Assembly: GCA_937865685.1 (NCBI GenBank)
Contig: CALMGU010000126.1
Coordinates: 1 to 38,993 of the forward strand
DNA: 38,993 bases
From: an uncultured Alphaproteobacteria bacterium
GTDB taxonomy: Bacteria; Pseudomonadota; Alphaproteobacteria; Micropepsales; Micropepsaceae
Direction of reading: 5' to 3'
Within the stretch, counting starts at the first letter, position 1, and every line of letters starts with the position of its first letter. Of this stretch, positions 16,362-24,971 are shown piece after piece. The position numbers and the translations under genes are program-made. The notes below the pieces were generated by a model. The model was not told where the DNA came from, made no database searches, and was given only the letters and a program-made list of their open reading frames with translations.

Positions 16362-17060
16362 TTACGCTAGATCGAAGAGAAGTACTTCGCTCGGCGCTTT
16401 CGAGCAGACGACCACCTGATCCTGGTCGGTGACCGCGGCGCCGTCGCCGGCGTTCAAAATTTCCTCATCCAGGGCGATCTCGCCCTTGGCGACCTGAACC
16501 CAGGCGCGGCGGCCGCGCGCCAGGGGGTGGATCACTTCGATATCGCCATCCAGCCGGGCCGCCCAGATTTCGGCATCCTGCATCAGGCGCACTTCATTGG
16601 GCTGCGGGTCGGGACCGGCGATGCGGCCGAGTTTGTTGGCGATCGCGGCAGCGTCGATCGCCTTCTGCTCATAGGATGGCTCGATGCCCGGACGGGACGG
16701 CATGATCCAGATCTGCAAGAGATGGCATCGCCGTTCAGGGCTGGCATTGAACTCGGCATGCACCACGCCGGAGCCCGCGCTCATGCGCTGAATTTCGCCG
16801 GGCCCGATTATGCCACCACCTCCCGTGGAATCCTTGTGCTGGAGCGCGCCATCCAGAATGTATGTGACGATTTCCATATCGCGGTGGGGATGGGGCGGAA
16901 AACCCGCGCCGCCCGCAATCCAGTCCTCGTTGATCACCCTGAGCGCTCCGAAACTGACGAAAGCCGGATCGCTGTAATCGCCGAACGAGAAGCTATGCCG
17001 GGAGTCCAGCCAGCCGATTTTGGTGGCGCCCCGGTCCCCCGATCTGCGCAGCGTGATCAT
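16362..17060 (-). CDS. Pirin-family bicupin protein (YhhW-like)
   Basis: Cytosolic double-cupin protein. The N-terminal cupin carries the metal-site pattern [18 protein letters not shown] (His, His and Glu as ligands) with a further His in GVVHAEFN; the C-terminal half ([25 protein letters not shown]) is the pirin C-terminal domain. E. coli YhhW of similar length (about 232) has quercetin dioxygenase activity in vitro; the biological role here is unknown. Its ATG overlaps the gshB stop by ATGA, making it the last gene of the leftward rsmI-yraN-gshB unit. Confidence 0.85.
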   Translation of the reverse strand: MITLRRSGDRGATKIGWLDSRHSFSFGDYSDPAFVSFGALRVINEDWIAGGAGFPPHPHRDMEIVTYILDGALQHKDSTGGGGIIGPGEIQRMSAGSGVVHAEFNASPERRCHLLQIWIMPSRPGIEPSYEQKAIDAAAIANKLGRIAGPDPQPNEVRLMQDAEIWAARLDGDIEVIHPLARGRRAWVQVAKGEIALDEEILNAGDGAAVTDQDQVVVCSKAPSEVLLFDLA

Positions 17061-18001
17061 TTTCGGATCTTGGCTTCGACCGAATCCCAGACCAGCTTGG
17101 CGATGTCGGCTCCGCCGAAGCGTTTGACTTCATGGATGCCGGTGGGAGAGGTCACGTTGATCTCCGTCATATAGTCGCCGATCACGTCTATCCCTGTGAA
17201 AATCAATCCGCGGCGTTTCAGTTCCGGTCCGATGGCGGCGCAGATATCCCGTTCACGGGACGTCAACTCTGTTTTTTCCGGGCGCCCGCCCACATGCATG
17301 TTGGAGCGCGCTTCCCCTGCGGCAGGAACGCGATTGATCGCGCCCGCGAATTCGCCGTCCACCAGGATGATGCGCTTGTCGCCCATGCGCACTTCCGGCA
17401 GGTAACGCTGCACGATCACCGGCTCGCGGTAGAATTGGGTGAACATTTCCAACAGCGATCCCAGATTCTCGTCGCCCGGCCCCACCCGGAACACGCCCGC
17501 GCCGCCATTGCCGTAAAGCGGCTTGATGATGATTTCGCCATGGCGTTCGCGGAAATCGCGCACTTCGCGCGCATCGCTGGTGATGAGAGTCGGCGGTATG
17601 AAGTCTTCGAATTCGGTGACGAACAGCTTTTCCGGCGCGTTGCGCACTTCGCGCGGATCGTTGACCACCAGGGTCTTGGGATGAATCCGCTCCAAAAGAT
17701 GCGTGGCCGAAATATATGCCATGTCGAAAGGCGGATCCTGGCGCATCAACACCACATCGGCGGCGGTGAGGTCATAGACAAAGCCGCCACCCAGCGTGAA
17801 ATGATCGCCTTTCACGGCGCGGACCGTGAGCGGCCGGGCGCGCGCGGTGACTTTTCCTTCGTTGAAGGACAGATCGCGCGGCCCGTAATAGATCAGGCCA
17901 TGGCCCCGCGCCTGGGCTTCCAGCGCCAGCGCGAAAGTGGAATCGCCGCCGATATCGATCTTCTCGATCGGGTCCATCTGGATCGCGACGGTCAATGCCA
18001 T
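17057..18001 (-). CDS. gshB: Glutathione synthetase
   Basis: Joins gamma-glutamylcysteine and glycine with ATP to give glutathione. The protein has the GshB N-terminal domain ([30 protein letters not shown]), the substrate region [19 protein letters not shown], and the ATP-grasp domain with [36 protein letters not shown] and the final [24 protein letters not shown] start it at 18001 (MALTVAIQ) because homologues begin there and GGATAAG lies just upstream; ATGs at 18013 and 18028 are alternatives. The stop overlaps the pirin start and the start lies 4 bp after the yraN stop. gshA is not in the window. Confidence 0.93.
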   Translation of the reverse strand: MALTVAIQMDPIEKIDIGGDSTFALALEAQARGHGLIYYGPRDLSFNEGKVTARARPLTVRAVKGDHFTLGGGFVYDLTAADVVLMRQDPPFDMAYISATHLLERIHPKTLVVNDPREVRNAPEKLFVTEFEDFIPPTLITSDAREVRDFRERHGEIIIKPLYGNGGAGVFRVGPGDENLGSLLEMFTQFYREPVIVQRYLPEVRMGDKRIILVDGEFAGAINRVPAAGEARSNMHVGGRPEKTELTSRERDICAAIGPELKRRGLIFTGIDVIGDYMTEINVTSPTGIHEVKRFGGADIAKLVWDSVEAKIRK

Positions 18002-18005
18002 GATC

Positions 18006-18365
18006 TTATCCATCCATTCGCCAGGCATCCGGCAGATGCCTGGGCAGTCCTGCTATCGTGACAATATCGAACCTTGCCCCGCGCCGGGCCAGGGTTGGCC
18101 GGGATGCGAGATATAAGGAGGCGGCGCGGGCAATGCGAGTCCGCTGCTCTGGCGTTACCGCTTCGGCGGCGGCGCGCGCGTCGCCCCGCGCCTTGACCTC
18201 GACAAAACAGACCGGACCGAAGGGGCATAGGGTTATGAGGTCGATTTCCCCGGCATGGGTTTTCACCCGTCGGCCCAGAATGCGATGCCCCTTCAGCCGC
18301 AGCCACCAGGCCGCCCAGGCCTCGCCGCGATGCCCGCGCGCCTCGGCCTGGCGGCGGTCAGCCAT
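18006..18365 (-). CDS. yraN: YraN family protein (UPF0102, nuclease-like fold)
   Basis: A 119-residue protein with the conserved UPF0102 core: [34 protein letters not shown], then [11 protein letters not shown], an endonuclease-like Glu...Asp...GluXLys arrangement. Family function is not established; the fold resembles Holliday-junction resolvases. The ATG at 18365 ([11 protein letters not shown]) overlaps the 3' end of rsmI by 8 bp. The order rsmI-yraN-gshB is common in alphaproteobacteria, and rsmI-yraN beside lppC also in gammaproteobacteria. Confidence 0.88.
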   Translation of the reverse strand: MADRRQAEARGHRGEAWAAWWLRLKGHRILGRRVKTHAGEIDLITLCPFGPVCFVEVKARGDARAAAEAVTPEQRTRIARAASLYLASRPTLARRGARFDIVTIAGLPRHLPDAWRMDG

Positions 18366-19269
18366 TCTTCTTCTCAAGCCCGCGCGCATAGACATCCTTG
18401 CGCGACACGCCGGTCAGGTTCGCGATCATTTCGGAGGCGGGCTTGAGCGGCATGAATTCCAGCGCCGCGTCCAGCGCCGCATCGACCGCCGACATGTCGG
18501 CTTCGGCTTCATGCGGCGGCGACACCAGCAAGGTCACTTCGCCTTTCGGCGTTGGCGCGTTTTCATAACTTTGCGCCAGCTCGGCCAAGGTGCCGCGTCG
18601 CAGCTCCTCATGCAGCTTGGTCAGCTCGCGCGCCACCGCCGCGCTGCGCATGCCCAATATTTCCGACATGTGTTTCAGGGTTTCGGCCAGGCGCGGACCC
18701 GACTCGAAGAAAATCAAAGTCGCGCGGATCGACTTCAATTCTTCCAGCGCGCTTTGGCGCTCGCCCGCCTTTGACGGCAGAAAGCCCGCAAACAGGAAAC
18801 GATCCGACGGCAGGCCGGACAGCACCAGCCCGGTCAGCGCCGCCGATGCGCCGGGCACGGCATGAACCGGCAATCTTTCTTGAATGGCTTCGCGCACCAG
18901 CTTGAAGCCGGGATCGCTGACCAGGGGTGTTCCCGCATCGCTGACCAGCGCGATGCGCGCGCCGTCGCGCAACCGTCCCAGCAGGCGCGGCCGCTCGCGG
19001 GCCGCATTGTGATCATTGTACGCGGTGAGCGGCTTGGAGATGCCGTAAATGGCCAGGAGCTTGGCGGTGACGCGGGTGTCTTCGGCGACAATCAGATCGA
19101 CGCCTTTGAGGACATCCAGCGCCCGAAGCGTGATGTCGCGGGCATTGCCGATGGGCGTGGAGGTGACATAAAGACCTGGCGCTAAAAGATTGGGTCCCAG
19201 CGCGTCCTTCAAATCGCCCAGATGTTCCGGTTTACCGGCGGCGGCGCGCGCTTTACTGTCGGTTTTCAT
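18358..19269 (-). CDS. rsmI: 16S rRNA (cytidine1402-2'-O)-methyltransferase
   Basis: Methylates the 2'-OH of C1402 in 16S rRNA, using S-adenosylmethionine. Tetrapyrrole-methylase fold: GLYVTSTPIGNARDITLRALDVLKGVDLIVAEDTR, LLAIYGISKPLTAYNDHN, ARIALVSDAGTPLVSDPGFKLV, and VHAVPGASAALTGLVLSGLPSDRFLFAGFLP are all RsmI signatures. A C-terminal helical region with LTGVSRKDVYARGLEKK follows. The ATG at 19269 gives 303 residues; a longer reading starts in the divergent lppC coding sequence with Gly runs and is rejected. Confidence 0.95.
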   Translation of the reverse strand: MKTDSKARAAAGKPEHLGDLKDALGPNLLAPGLYVTSTPIGNARDITLRALDVLKGVDLIVAEDTRVTAKLLAIYGISKPLTAYNDHNAARERPRLLGRLRDGARIALVSDAGTPLVSDPGFKLVREAIQERLPVHAVPGASAALTGLVLSGLPSDRFLFAGFLPSKAGERQSALEELKSIRATLIFFESGPRLAETLKHMSEILGMRSAAVARELTKLHEELRRGTLAELAQSYENAPTPKGEVTLLVSPPHEAEADMSAVDAALDAALEFMPLKPASEMIANLTGVSRKDVYARGLEKKNG

Positions 19270-19312
19270 GGGCTTGCGCCGCGCATGGGACGGCCTTTCC
19301 GGGAACCTGTTG

Positions 19313-20554
19313 ATGATCGATGCTGCTTCATTCCGCCCGAAAGCCTCATGGGTCCGCCTTTTTGCCATTCTGGGCCTGACCGCGATAGCGGCATTAAGCG
19401 GCTGCACGCCCCCGCCCCCGCCGCCGCCCAAAGTGGTGGCGCCGCCACCGCCCGTGGCGGGCAATCCGCTGGACAAGGACCTGCCTTCCTATCTGCGCCT
19501 GCCCAACACCCCGCCGGGGGTCACGCCGGTCCGGGTGGGGGTGATCCTGCCCTTCACCAGCACCAATCCGGCCACCCGCAATCTGGCGGCGGCGATGCTG
19601 AAATCGGCGTCGCTGGCGCTGTTCGATGGCGGCAACAGCAATATCCTTCTGATCACCGCCGATGAGGGCAGCGGCCCCGACACGGCCGGCGCCGCGGCGG
19701 TCAAGCTGCTCGGCCAAGGCGCGGAGATTATCGTCGGGCCCCTGTTCGGCCCTTCCGTCGCCGCCGTCGCCCCCATCGCGCGGGATCGCGGGATTCCGGT
19801 CCTGGCCTTTTCGACCGAGCGCAGCGTGGCGGGCAATGGCGTTTATCTTCTGTCTTTCCTGCCCCAAAGCGAGGTCAAACGGGTGGTGAATTACGCGGCC
19901 AGCCAAGGCCGTCACAATTTCGCGGCGATGGTGCCCCAAACGCCTTATGGCGATGTGATCTCCGCCGCCTTTACCGACGCGGTAAAAAGCGCCGGCGCGA
20001 CCATGGTGGACATCGAACGTTTCACACCCAGCACCAATACCGTGATGGCGCCGTCCGCCGCCATCGCCAAAAGCAATGCCGATGTGGTGATGATCGCACA
20101 AGGCGGTGGCGTCTTGCGCGCCATCGCGCCATCCCTGGCGTTCAACGGGCTTGATCCGTCCAAGGTCAAACTGTTGGGCACCGGATTGTGGGACGATCCC
20201 AGCGTGGTGAAGGAGCAAGCCTTGACCGGCGGCTGGTTCGCCGCGCCCGAACCCAATGCCGACAACACATTCAACGATAAATACCGGGCGGTGTATGGCG
20301 CCGCCCCGCCGCAACTGGCTTCACTGGCCTATGACGCGGTGTCGCTGGTGGCGCTGATGTCGAACGGCACGCCCTATCACCGCTTCACCTCCACCGCGCT
20401 GATGGACCCCAATGGTTTCGGCGGCGTCAACGGCATCTTCCGCTTCAACGCCGATGGCACGTCGGAACGCGGGCTTGCCGTGCTGGAAGTGCAGGCCGAC
20501 GGCTTCCATGTCGCCAGCCCCGCGCCGCGGACGTTCCAGTCAAATAGTTTCTAA
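19313..20554 (+). CDS. lppC: LppC-type outer-membrane lipoprotein, penicillin-binding protein activator
   Basis: Periplasmic-binding-protein-like lipoprotein related to LpoA/YraM, which activates penicillin-binding protein 1A. The N-terminus has a lipoprotein signal with lipobox LSG-C (about residues 28-31), a Pro-rich tether (CTPPPPPPPKVVAPPPP), then a type-I binding fold: RVGVILPFTSTNPATRNLAAAMLKSASLALFD, ADEGSGPDTAGAAAVKLLGQGAEIIVGPLFG, GIPVLAFSTERSVAGNGVYLLSF and a C-terminal NGTPYHRFTSTALMDPNGFGGVNGIFRF. The TPR part of E. coli LpoA is absent, as in other alphaproteobacteria. Start at 19313 chosen for the signal peptide; ATG 19268 is possible. Divergent from rsmI. Confidence 0.85.
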   Translation: MIDAASFRPKASWVRLFAILGLTAIAALSGCTPPPPPPPKVVAPPPPVAGNPLDKDLPSYLRLPNTPPGVTPVRVGVILPFTSTNPATRNLAAAMLKSASLALFDGGNSNILLITADEGSGPDTAGAAAVKLLGQGAEIIVGPLFGPSVAAVAPIARDRGIPVLAFSTERSVAGNGVYLLSFLPQSEVKRVVNYAASQGRHNFAAMVPQTPYGDVISAAFTDAVKSAGATMVDIERFTPSTNTVMAPSAAIAKSNADVVMIAQGGGVLRAIAPSLAFNGLDPSKVKLLGTGLWDDPSVVKEQALTGGWFAAPEPNADNTFNDKYRAVYGAAPPQLASLAYDAVSLVALMSNGTPYHRFTSTALMDPNGFGGVNGIFRFNADGTSERGLAVLEVQADGFHVASPAPRTFQSNSF

Positions 20555-20580
20555 TAAATCTCTCGCCGCGGCCCAGGCCC

Positions 20581-20653
20581 GCCCCCCCCTTGCGCGCGAA
20601 GCGCGCTGGAGGGGAAGTGTCTCTGAGCGCTTGCGCGAAAGAGACGGAGGGGG
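20581..20653. repeat. Mosaic intergenic element with two hairpins, copy A
   Basis: C-rich start, hairpin GCGCGC-GAA-GCGCGC (20592-20606), GGAGGGG, second hairpin GTCTCT...AGAGAC (20619-20645) with inner GCGC pairing, then GGAGGGGG. The order and the GAA loop match the element at 37592-37670. It fills the gap between convergent lppC and hemW and may serve as terminator. Confidence 0.6.
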
Positions 20654-21793
20654 TCAGTTCAATAAAGCTGAAATCACCGCATTCAGCACCAAGCGCCCCT
20701 GCGGCGTGGCGGAAAGAATCTCGCCGTCCTGGCGCAGCATTTCTTGCTCGATCAGCCGCTCGATTTTTTTCGACGCGGGGCGATGACCCCAACGCGCTTC
20801 ATAGGCGCCAAGATCGATGCCTTCACGCAGGCGCAGATTCATCAGCAGATGTTCGCGCGCCGCGTCGGTGTCACCGATCATCGTGAAATCGGCGAAGGCT
20901 TTGCTTCCGCTTGTCACTGTATCGCGCCAGCGCTCGGGCAAGCGGATGGTGGAGGTGGCAATGCGTTTTCCATCCAGCATCAGCCTTCCATGCGCGCCCG
21001 GGCCCACGCCGGCATAATCGCCATAGCGCCAATAGATCAGATTGTGGCGGCTCTCCGAACCGGGGCGGGCATGGTTGGAGATTTCATAGGCGGGGCGGCC
21101 TGCCGCTTCGGTCAATTCCTGGGTGGTCTCGTAAAGCCCCGCCGCCAGATCGTCGTCGGGGATGCGCAGCTGGCCATTCTTATGCAGCAGCGCGAACGGC
21201 GTTTCGGGTTCGATGGTGAGCTGATAGAGCGACAAATGATCGGTGCCGAAGGCCAAGGCCTGTTTCAACTCCTCGCGCCATTGCGCATCGCTTTGGCCGG
21301 GGCGGGCGTAGATCAGATCCAGCGACACCCGCTCGAAATTCGCCATCGCCAGACCGAGCGCGGCGCGCGCTTCGGTGGCGTTGTGCAATCGGCCCAGGAA
21401 TTTCAGGTCGGTATCGTTCAGGGCCTGCATGCCCAAGGACAGGCGGTTCACCCCGGCGGCGCGATAATCGGCAAAGCGCGCGGCATCGGCGCTGGCGGGA
21501 TTGGCTTCCAAAGTGATCTCGACGTCATTCGCCATCCGCCAGAGGCGCGAAATCCTGTCCAAAATGCGCGCCGCCGAGCGGCCCTGCATCAGGGATGGCG
21601 TGCCGCCGCCGAAGAAAATCGTTTCGACGATGGGGCGGTCCTGGCCTTGCGCTTCAGCGGTCCAGTCCAGCTCACGCGCAATGGCATCGGCCCAGCCCTC
21701 TTCGTCGAAAGAGGTGCGGACATGGCTGTTGAAGTCGCAATAGGGACATTTGGCGGCGCAGAACGGCCAGTGGACGTAAATGCCGAAACTCAC
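20654..21793 (-). CDS. hemW: HemW, radical-SAM family heme chaperone
   Basis: Radical S-adenosylmethionine protein of the HemN-like group; HemW binds heme and is thought to deliver it to respiratory enzymes rather than act as coproporphyrinogen oxidase. It has the 4Fe-4S motif CxxxCxxC in PFCAAKCPYCDF (Cys12, 16, 19), then ETIFFGGGTPSL, EITLEANP, GVNRLSLGMQALND and the HemW C-terminal domain. The start is uncertain: a GTG at 21793 gives YVHWPFC at the usual distance, but lacks a clear ribosome site; a TTG at 21862 would add 23 residues encoded by a dispersed repeat. Downstream of rph-rdgB in the same direction. Confidence 0.88.
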   Translation of the reverse strand: MSFGIYVHWPFCAAKCPYCDFNSHVRTSFDEEGWADAIARELDWTAEAQGQDRPIVETIFFGGGTPSLMQGRSAARILDRISRLWRMANDVEITLEANPASADAARFADYRAAGVNRLSLGMQALNDTDLKFLGRLHNATEARAALGLAMANFERVSLDLIYARPGQSDAQWREELKQALAFGTDHLSLYQLTIEPETPFALLHKNGQLRIPDDDLAAGLYETTQELTEAAGRPAYEISNHARPGSESRHNLIYWRYGDYAGVGPGAHGRLMLDGKRIATSTIRLPERWRDTVTSGSKAFADFTMIGDTDAAREHLLMNLRLREGIDLGAYEARWGHRPASKKIERLIEQEMLRQDGEILSATPQGRLVLNAVISALLN

Positions 21794-21843
21794 GGAGCGC
21801 GGCCAGGAAAAGTGTGCAGCGGTTTTCCGTCCGGCCGCGCGAC
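21791..21843 (+). repeat. Dispersed intergenic palindromic repeat, copy 3
   Basis: CACGGAGCGCGGCC, AGGAAAAGTGTGCAG, GGTTTTCCGTCCGG and CCGCGCGAC in the same order as the copy at 6331. It lies between the rdgB stop and hemW, and its first three bases are the complement of the probable GTG start of hemW. Confidence 0.75.
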
Positions 21844-21845
21844 CA

Positions 21846-22466
21846 TCAAAAAGACTCGGCAAGGATACCGCTGTGCAAAAGCTTCTCGAAAGCCCGCGCG
21901 CGGTGGCTCATGGCGTTCTTCACATGCGGATCGATTTCCCCGAAGGTCATGTCCCCGAATTTTCCTTCATTCGGAATGAAGATCGGGTCATAGCCGAAGC
22001 CATGGGTGCCGCGCGGCGGAAATGTCAGGCGGCCATGCACTTCGCCCTCGAAAGTTTTGATTTCGCCGTGCGGCATGGCGAGCGATAGCGCGCAGACGAA
22101 TTTGGCGGAGAAATCCTGCGCTTTCTTTTCCCGCAATTCGCGCTCGATCCGCGCCATGGCGACGGAAAAATCCTTGGTGGGCCCGGCCCAGCGTGCCGAA
22201 TAGATGCCGGGATCGCCATTCAAGGCATTCACCCACAATCCGGAATCGTCGGCCAGGGCAGCATGCTTGCCGGCATCGGCGGCGGCACGTGCCTTCAGCT
22301 CGGCATTGGCGGCGAAAGTGAGCCCGGTTTCTTCGGGCTCGGGCAAGTGCAGATCGGCGGCGCCGATGGGTTCGATGCCATGAGGCCCCAGCAGCGCCTT
22401 AATCTCGCGCACCTTGCCGGGATTGTGGCTGGCGACGATCAACACACTGCCGCGGGGCAATTTCAC
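21846..22466 (-). CDS. rdgB: XTP/dITP diphosphatase (house-cleaning Ham1/RdgB)
   Basis: Hydrolyses dITP, XTP and ITP to monophosphates, keeping deaminated purines out of DNA and RNA. Motifs: [14 protein letters not shown] near the N-terminus, [20 protein letters not shown], catalytic [13 protein letters not shown] with [10 protein letters not shown], and the C-terminal [15 protein letters not shown] ... [22 protein letters not shown]. Length 206 is normal. The GTG start at 22466 overlaps the rph stop (GTGA); a longer reading into rph is a shadow. The rph-rdgB pairing is common in proteobacteria. Confidence 0.95.
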   Translation of the reverse strand: MKLPRGSVLIVASHNPGKVREIKALLGPHGIEPIGAADLHLPEPEETGLTFAANAELKARAAADAGKHAALADDSGLWVNALNGDPGIYSARWAGPTKDFSVAMARIERELREKKAQDFSAKFVCALSLAMPHGEIKTFEGEVHGRLTFPPRGTHGFGYDPIFIPNEGKFGDMTFGEIDPHVKNAMSHRARAFEKLLHSGILAESF

Positions 22467-23176
22467 GCGAGCGCCTGCTTCTGCAATTCGACCAGCTCGC
22501 CGATGCCTTTGCGCGCCAGGCGCAGCAACTGGGTCAATTGGTCTTCGGTGAAGGGCGCGCCTTCGGCGGTGCCTTGAATCTCCACCAACCCGCCCGCACC
22601 CGTCAGCACGAAATTGGCGTCGGTCTCGGCGGTGGAATCTTCGCTGTAATCCAGATCCAGCATGGGCACGCCCTTGACGATGCCGCAGCTTACCGCCGCG
22701 ACATGGTCCTTCAACACGGGCACTTTGAGCAAACCGGTCTTCTGCATGAAGCCGAGGCACTGGGCCAGCGCCACATAGCCGCCGGTGATGGAGGCGGTGC
22801 GGGTTCCGCCATCGGCCTGCAGCACGTCGCAATCGATAGTGATCTGGCGTTCCCCCAACGCGGCGAGGTCGCAGACCGCGCGCAAGGAGCGGCCCACCAG
22901 GCGCTGAATCTCTTGCGTGCGGCCCGACTGTTTGCCCGCCGCCGCTTCGCGCCGCATCCGGTCGTGGGTGGAGCGGGGCAGCATGCCATATTCCGCCGTC
23001 ACCCAGCCCTTGCCGGACCCCTTGAGAAAAGGCGGGGCTTTTTCTTCCAGGCTGGCCGTTACCAGCACATGGGTATTGCCGAATTTGACCAGGCAGGAGC
23101 CTTCGGCGTGCAGGGCGGCGCCGGGTTCCAGGGTGACTTTGCGGAGGGAATCGTCAGTGCGGTTGGAGAGGCGCAT
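22463..23176 (-). CDS. rph: Ribonuclease PH
   Basis: Phosphate-dependent 3' exoribonuclease trimming tRNA precursors. RNase PH signatures: [14 protein letters not shown] near the start, [88 protein letters not shown], and [20 protein letters not shown] with [11 protein letters not shown]. All catalytic regions are intact at 237 residues. First gene of the leftward rph-rdgB-hemW unit and divergent from hrcA across a 114-bp gap, as in many alphaproteobacteria. Confidence 0.96.
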   Translation of the reverse strand: MRLSNRTDDSLRKVTLEPGAALHAEGSCLVKFGNTHVLVTASLEEKAPPFLKGSGKGWVTAEYGMLPRSTHDRMRREAAAGKQSGRTQEIQRLVGRSLRAVCDLAALGERQITIDCDVLQADGGTRTASITGGYVALAQCLGFMQKTGLLKVPVLKDHVAAVSCGIVKGVPMLDLDYSEDSTAETDANFVLTGAGGLVEIQGTAEGAPFTEDQLTQLLRLARKGIGELVELQKQALA

Positions 23177-23290
23177 GGGGCCGTATATCTTGAAGAGGGA
23201 TGCCGGGGCGGTTACCTAGCCGCTTTGCCGGAGCGCGTCCAATCGGGCCTGAACCCGGAAGTATATAGTATATCTATCAAAGGCTTACTG

Positions 23291-24358
23291 TTGGAATCCT
23301 TTCCCTCCCGCCTCACCTATCCGCCCTTGGGCGAGCGCCCGCGCGAGGTCTTCCGCCACCTGGTGGAGGCCTTCCTGACCTCGGGCGAGCCGGTGGGATC
23401 GCGCACCCTGTCCCAGCGGCTGCCCCTGACCCTGTCACCCGCCTCGATCCGCAATGTGATGGCCGATCTGGAAAATATGGGCTTGCTTTATGCGCCCCAT
23501 ACCAGCGCGGGCCGGGTGCCCACGGAAAGGGGGTTGCGCCTGTTCGTGGACGGGCTCTTGGAAGTGGGCGATCTGGAACCCCAGGAGCGGGGGATCATTG
23601 AAGCGCGCATGTCCGGCAGCGGCCAGCGGCTGGAAGATGTCCTCACCCAGGCGACCACGGCCTTGTCGGGCCTGTCGCGCTGCGCCGGGCTGGTGGTGAC
23701 CGCCAAGCAGGAATCCGCCCTGCTCAAGCATGTCGAATTCGTCCATGTGGGGCCGGGTAAGGCGCTGGTCATCATGGTTGGCGGCGACGGCCAGGTGGAA
23801 AACCGCATCATCGACATCCCGCCCGGCCTTCCCGGATCGGCGCTGGTGGAAGCCTCGAATTATCTGAATGCGCGGCTGACCGGCCGCACCATCGACGCGG
23901 CGCGGGCCGAAATCCTGGCCGAACTGGAAAGCGAGCGGGCGATGCTGGATTCCCTCACCGCCAAAGTGGTGGCGGAAGGGCTGGCGACCATGGCCGGTCC
24001 TGGCGGAGCCGACGACAAGGTCCTGATCGTGCGGGGAACCTCGCATCTGCTGGATTCGGTGGAGGCCCAGGCCGATATCGAGCGCATCCGCACCCTGTTC
24101 GACGATATCGAACGCAAGGCCGACCTGATCCGGCTGCTGGAACTCGCCAAGGCGGGGGACGGGGTGAGCATTTTCATCGGCTCGGAGAACCGGCTGTTCT
24201 CCCTGTCGGGGTCTTCCATCGTAGCCGCGCCCTATGCCAATGCGGCCGGCAAGATCGTGGGCGTGATCGGCGTTCTGGGCCCCACCCGGCTCAATTATGG
24301 CCGCATCATTCCCATGGTGGACCATACCGCCAAAGTCATTGGACGGCTGTTGGGATAG
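23291..24358 (+). CDS. hrcA: HrcA heat-inducible transcription repressor
   Basis: Represses groESL-type operons by binding CIRCE elements. The N-terminal winged helix is REVFRHLVEAFLTSGEPVGSRTLSQRLPLTLSPASIRNVMADLENMGLLYAPHTSAGRVPTERGLR; the rest is the GAF-like and dimerisation part, ending SIVAAPYANAAGKIVGVIGVLGPTRLNYGRIIPMVDHTAKVIG, typical of HrcA. No ATG or GTG fits; the best start is TTG at 23291 with AAAGG 7 nt upstream, giving 355 residues. The frame remains open across rph on the other strand, which is a shadow. No CIRCE inverted repeat was seen before it; an AT-rich stretch at 23261-23278 may hold the promoter. Confidence 0.92.
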   Translation: MESFPSRLTYPPLGERPREVFRHLVEAFLTSGEPVGSRTLSQRLPLTLSPASIRNVMADLENMGLLYAPHTSAGRVPTERGLRLFVDGLLEVGDLEPQERGIIEARMSGSGQRLEDVLTQATTALSGLSRCAGLVVTAKQESALLKHVEFVHVGPGKALVIMVGGDGQVENRIIDIPPGLPGSALVEASNYLNARLTGRTIDAARAEILAELESERAMLDSLTAKVVAEGLATMAGPGGADDKVLIVRGTSHLLDSVEAQADIERIRTLFDDIERKADLIRLLELAKAGDGVSIFIGSENRLFSLSGSSIVAAPYANAAGKIVGVIGVLGPTRLNYGRIIPMVDHTAKVIGRLLG

Positions 24359-24407
24359 CGTTTAAGGAGCTACCGCCCTGTCTCACCAAAGGGCGACAAG
24401 GAATATC

Positions 24408-24965
24408 ATGAGCGAAGAAACCGAACAGGAAATGCCCGAAGCCCGGATCGCGGACCAGCCCAGCGATGCCATCGAGGTGCTGAAGGCGGAAGTCGAAAGC
24501 CTGCGCGACCAGCGCCTGCGCGCCCTGGCCGAAGCGGAGAATATCCGCCGCCGGGCCGAGCGGGAAAAATCCGAAGCCTCGCAATATGCCGTGACCAAAT
24601 TCGCCCGCGACATGCTGGCGATCGCCGACAATTTCTCCCGCGCCCTGGCGGCCTGCCCGCCGGAGGTGCGCGCCGCCGCCGATCCGCAAGTGAAAGCCGT
24701 GCTGGACGGCGTCGAAGCCACCGACCGGCAATTGCTGGGCACGCTCGAACGCTATGGGGTCAAGCCGGTTTCGACCGAGGATGGAAAGTTCGATCCCAAT
24801 CTGCATCAGGCCATCGCCGAAGTGCCGGGCAACGGCAAGCCGCCGGGCAGCATCGTCGATGTGGTCCAGTCCGGCTATATGATCGGCGACCGCCTGCTTC
24901 GCCCCGCCATGGTGACGGTGGCGCGAAGGGGCGAGACACCGCCGCCCGTCGACACCAAGGCCTGA
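24408..24965 (+). CDS. grpE: GrpE, nucleotide-exchange factor of DnaK
   Basis: Releases ADP from the DnaK chaperone. The 185-residue protein has the usual acidic N-terminus, a long coiled coil (IEVLKAEVESLRDQRLRALAEAENIRRRAEREKSEAS) and the C-terminal beta domain with LLGTLERYGVKPVSTEDGKFDPNLHQAI and GSIVDVVQSGYMIGDRLLRPAMVTVAR. AAGGA lies 8 nt before the ATG. It follows hrcA by 49 bp, the common heat-shock arrangement; dnaK and dnaJ are not in the window. Confidence 0.95.
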   Translation: MSEETEQEMPEARIADQPSDAIEVLKAEVESLRDQRLRALAEAENIRRRAEREKSEASQYAVTKFARDMLAIADNFSRALAACPPEVRAAADPQVKAVLDGVEATDRQLLGTLERYGVKPVSTEDGKFDPNLHQAIAEVPGNGKPPGSIVDVVQSGYMIGDRLLRPAMVTVARRGETPPPVDTKA

Positions 24966-24971
24966 CGGAAA

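Noticed and set aside
22538..23290. Upstream extension of the hrcA frame across rph
   Set aside because: Lies antisense to rph and has no similarity to HrcA; the true N-terminus begins near 23291.
23177..23290. CIRCE element before hrcA
   Set aside because: No copy of the 9-bp inverted repeat with 9-bp spacer was found on reading the gap.
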